Positions 5,775 to 5,847 of a DNA stretch of 5,847 bases are shown one piece after another. The translations under genes were made by a program, and so were the position numbers. Each line of letters starts with the position of its first letter. Position 1 is the first letter of the stretch. Source of the DNA: Gemmatimonadota bacterium (GTDB taxonomy: Bacteria; Gemmatimonadota; Gemmatimonadetes; Gemmatimonadales; GWC2-71-9); contig JACPAP010000153.1 in assembly GCA_016180765.1 (NCBI GenBank), positions 1-5,847 on the forward strand, given 5' to 3'. The notes under the pieces were generated by a model that saw nothing but the letters and a program-made list of their open reading frames with translations, was not told where the DNA came from and did no database searches.

Positions 5775-5847
5775 GTCGTAAAATTCGACAGGCGCGGTTA
5801 AGGCGGTACCCGGGAAACTATGAAGCGTGCATGCGGAACAAGGCGTC
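5775..5847 (-). promoter_or_regulatory. Upstream region of the kinase operon; no promoter resolved
   Basis: This edge segment should contain at least the leader of the three-gene minus-strand operon. I looked for a sigma-70 pair and for a TGGCAC-N5-TTGC sigma-54 element reading toward the kinase and found no convincing match. There is no good Shine-Dalgarno close to ATG 5774. The segment is truncated by the window, so the promoter may lie further upstream. Confidence 0.2.

Noticed and set aside
5775..5847. Kinase reading frame extending upstream beyond ATG 5774
   Set aside because: The frame is open to the window edge, but it contains no ATG, GTG or TTG, and the first membrane helix begins soon after ATG 5774, which is normal for this kinase type.

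Overview
The window is GC-rich (about two thirds G+C by eye, not computed) and bacterial. Coding density is high, GTG starts are used, and genes overlap or nearly touch. It holds a multiheme c-type cytochrome, a formate-dehydrogenase-gamma-type cytochrome b, an NtrC-type two-component pair and a bacterial archaemetzincin. That mix suggests an anaerobic or facultative respirer of the kind found among Rokubacteria/Methylomirabilota (NC10), Deltaproteobacteria (Desulfobacterota) or Nitrospirota. This placement is inference; no taxonomic marker is present.

Layout. Bases 1-27 may be the last codons of an upstream plus-strand gene. Plus strand, 52-1341: an exported 11-heme c-type cytochrome with a C-terminal membrane anchor. 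Plus strand, 1334-2092: a four-helix diheme cytochrome b that overlaps the cytochrome c gene by 8 bp. Bases 2093-2227 are intergenic and filled by a large inverted repeat with a perfect 20-bp outer stem. The minus strand carries a compact three-gene operon, read from right to left: a membrane sensor histidine kinase (5774-4101), a sigma-54-dependent response regulator (4104-2767, ATGA overlap with the kinase) and an archaemetzincin zinc protease (2764-2228, 2-bp gap). The two operons converge on the inverted repeat.

How the parts may work together. The cytochrome b / cytochrome c pair looks like an inner-membrane quinol dehydrogenase. The b subunit would oxidise (or reduce) the quinone pool and the periplasmic 11-heme subunit would exchange electrons with periplasmic carriers. 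Its domain content resembles the Geobacter CbcL and CbcBA modules. The kinase carries two c-type heme attachment motifs, CYACH and CSNGGCH, in its periplasmic sensor domain, so it is probably a haem-based redox or gas/ligand sensor. Its partner regulator has an intact GAFTGA loop and Fis-type HTH, so it would activate sigma-54 promoters, possibly the promoter of the adjacent cytochrome operon, which lies outside the window. The archaemetzincin is apparently co-transcribed with the sensor system and its role is unknown. The most interesting items are the diheme sensor kinase beside a cytochrome b/c module, the regular heme-pair repeat of the cytochrome, the protease linked to the two-component pair, and the intergenic inverted repeat.
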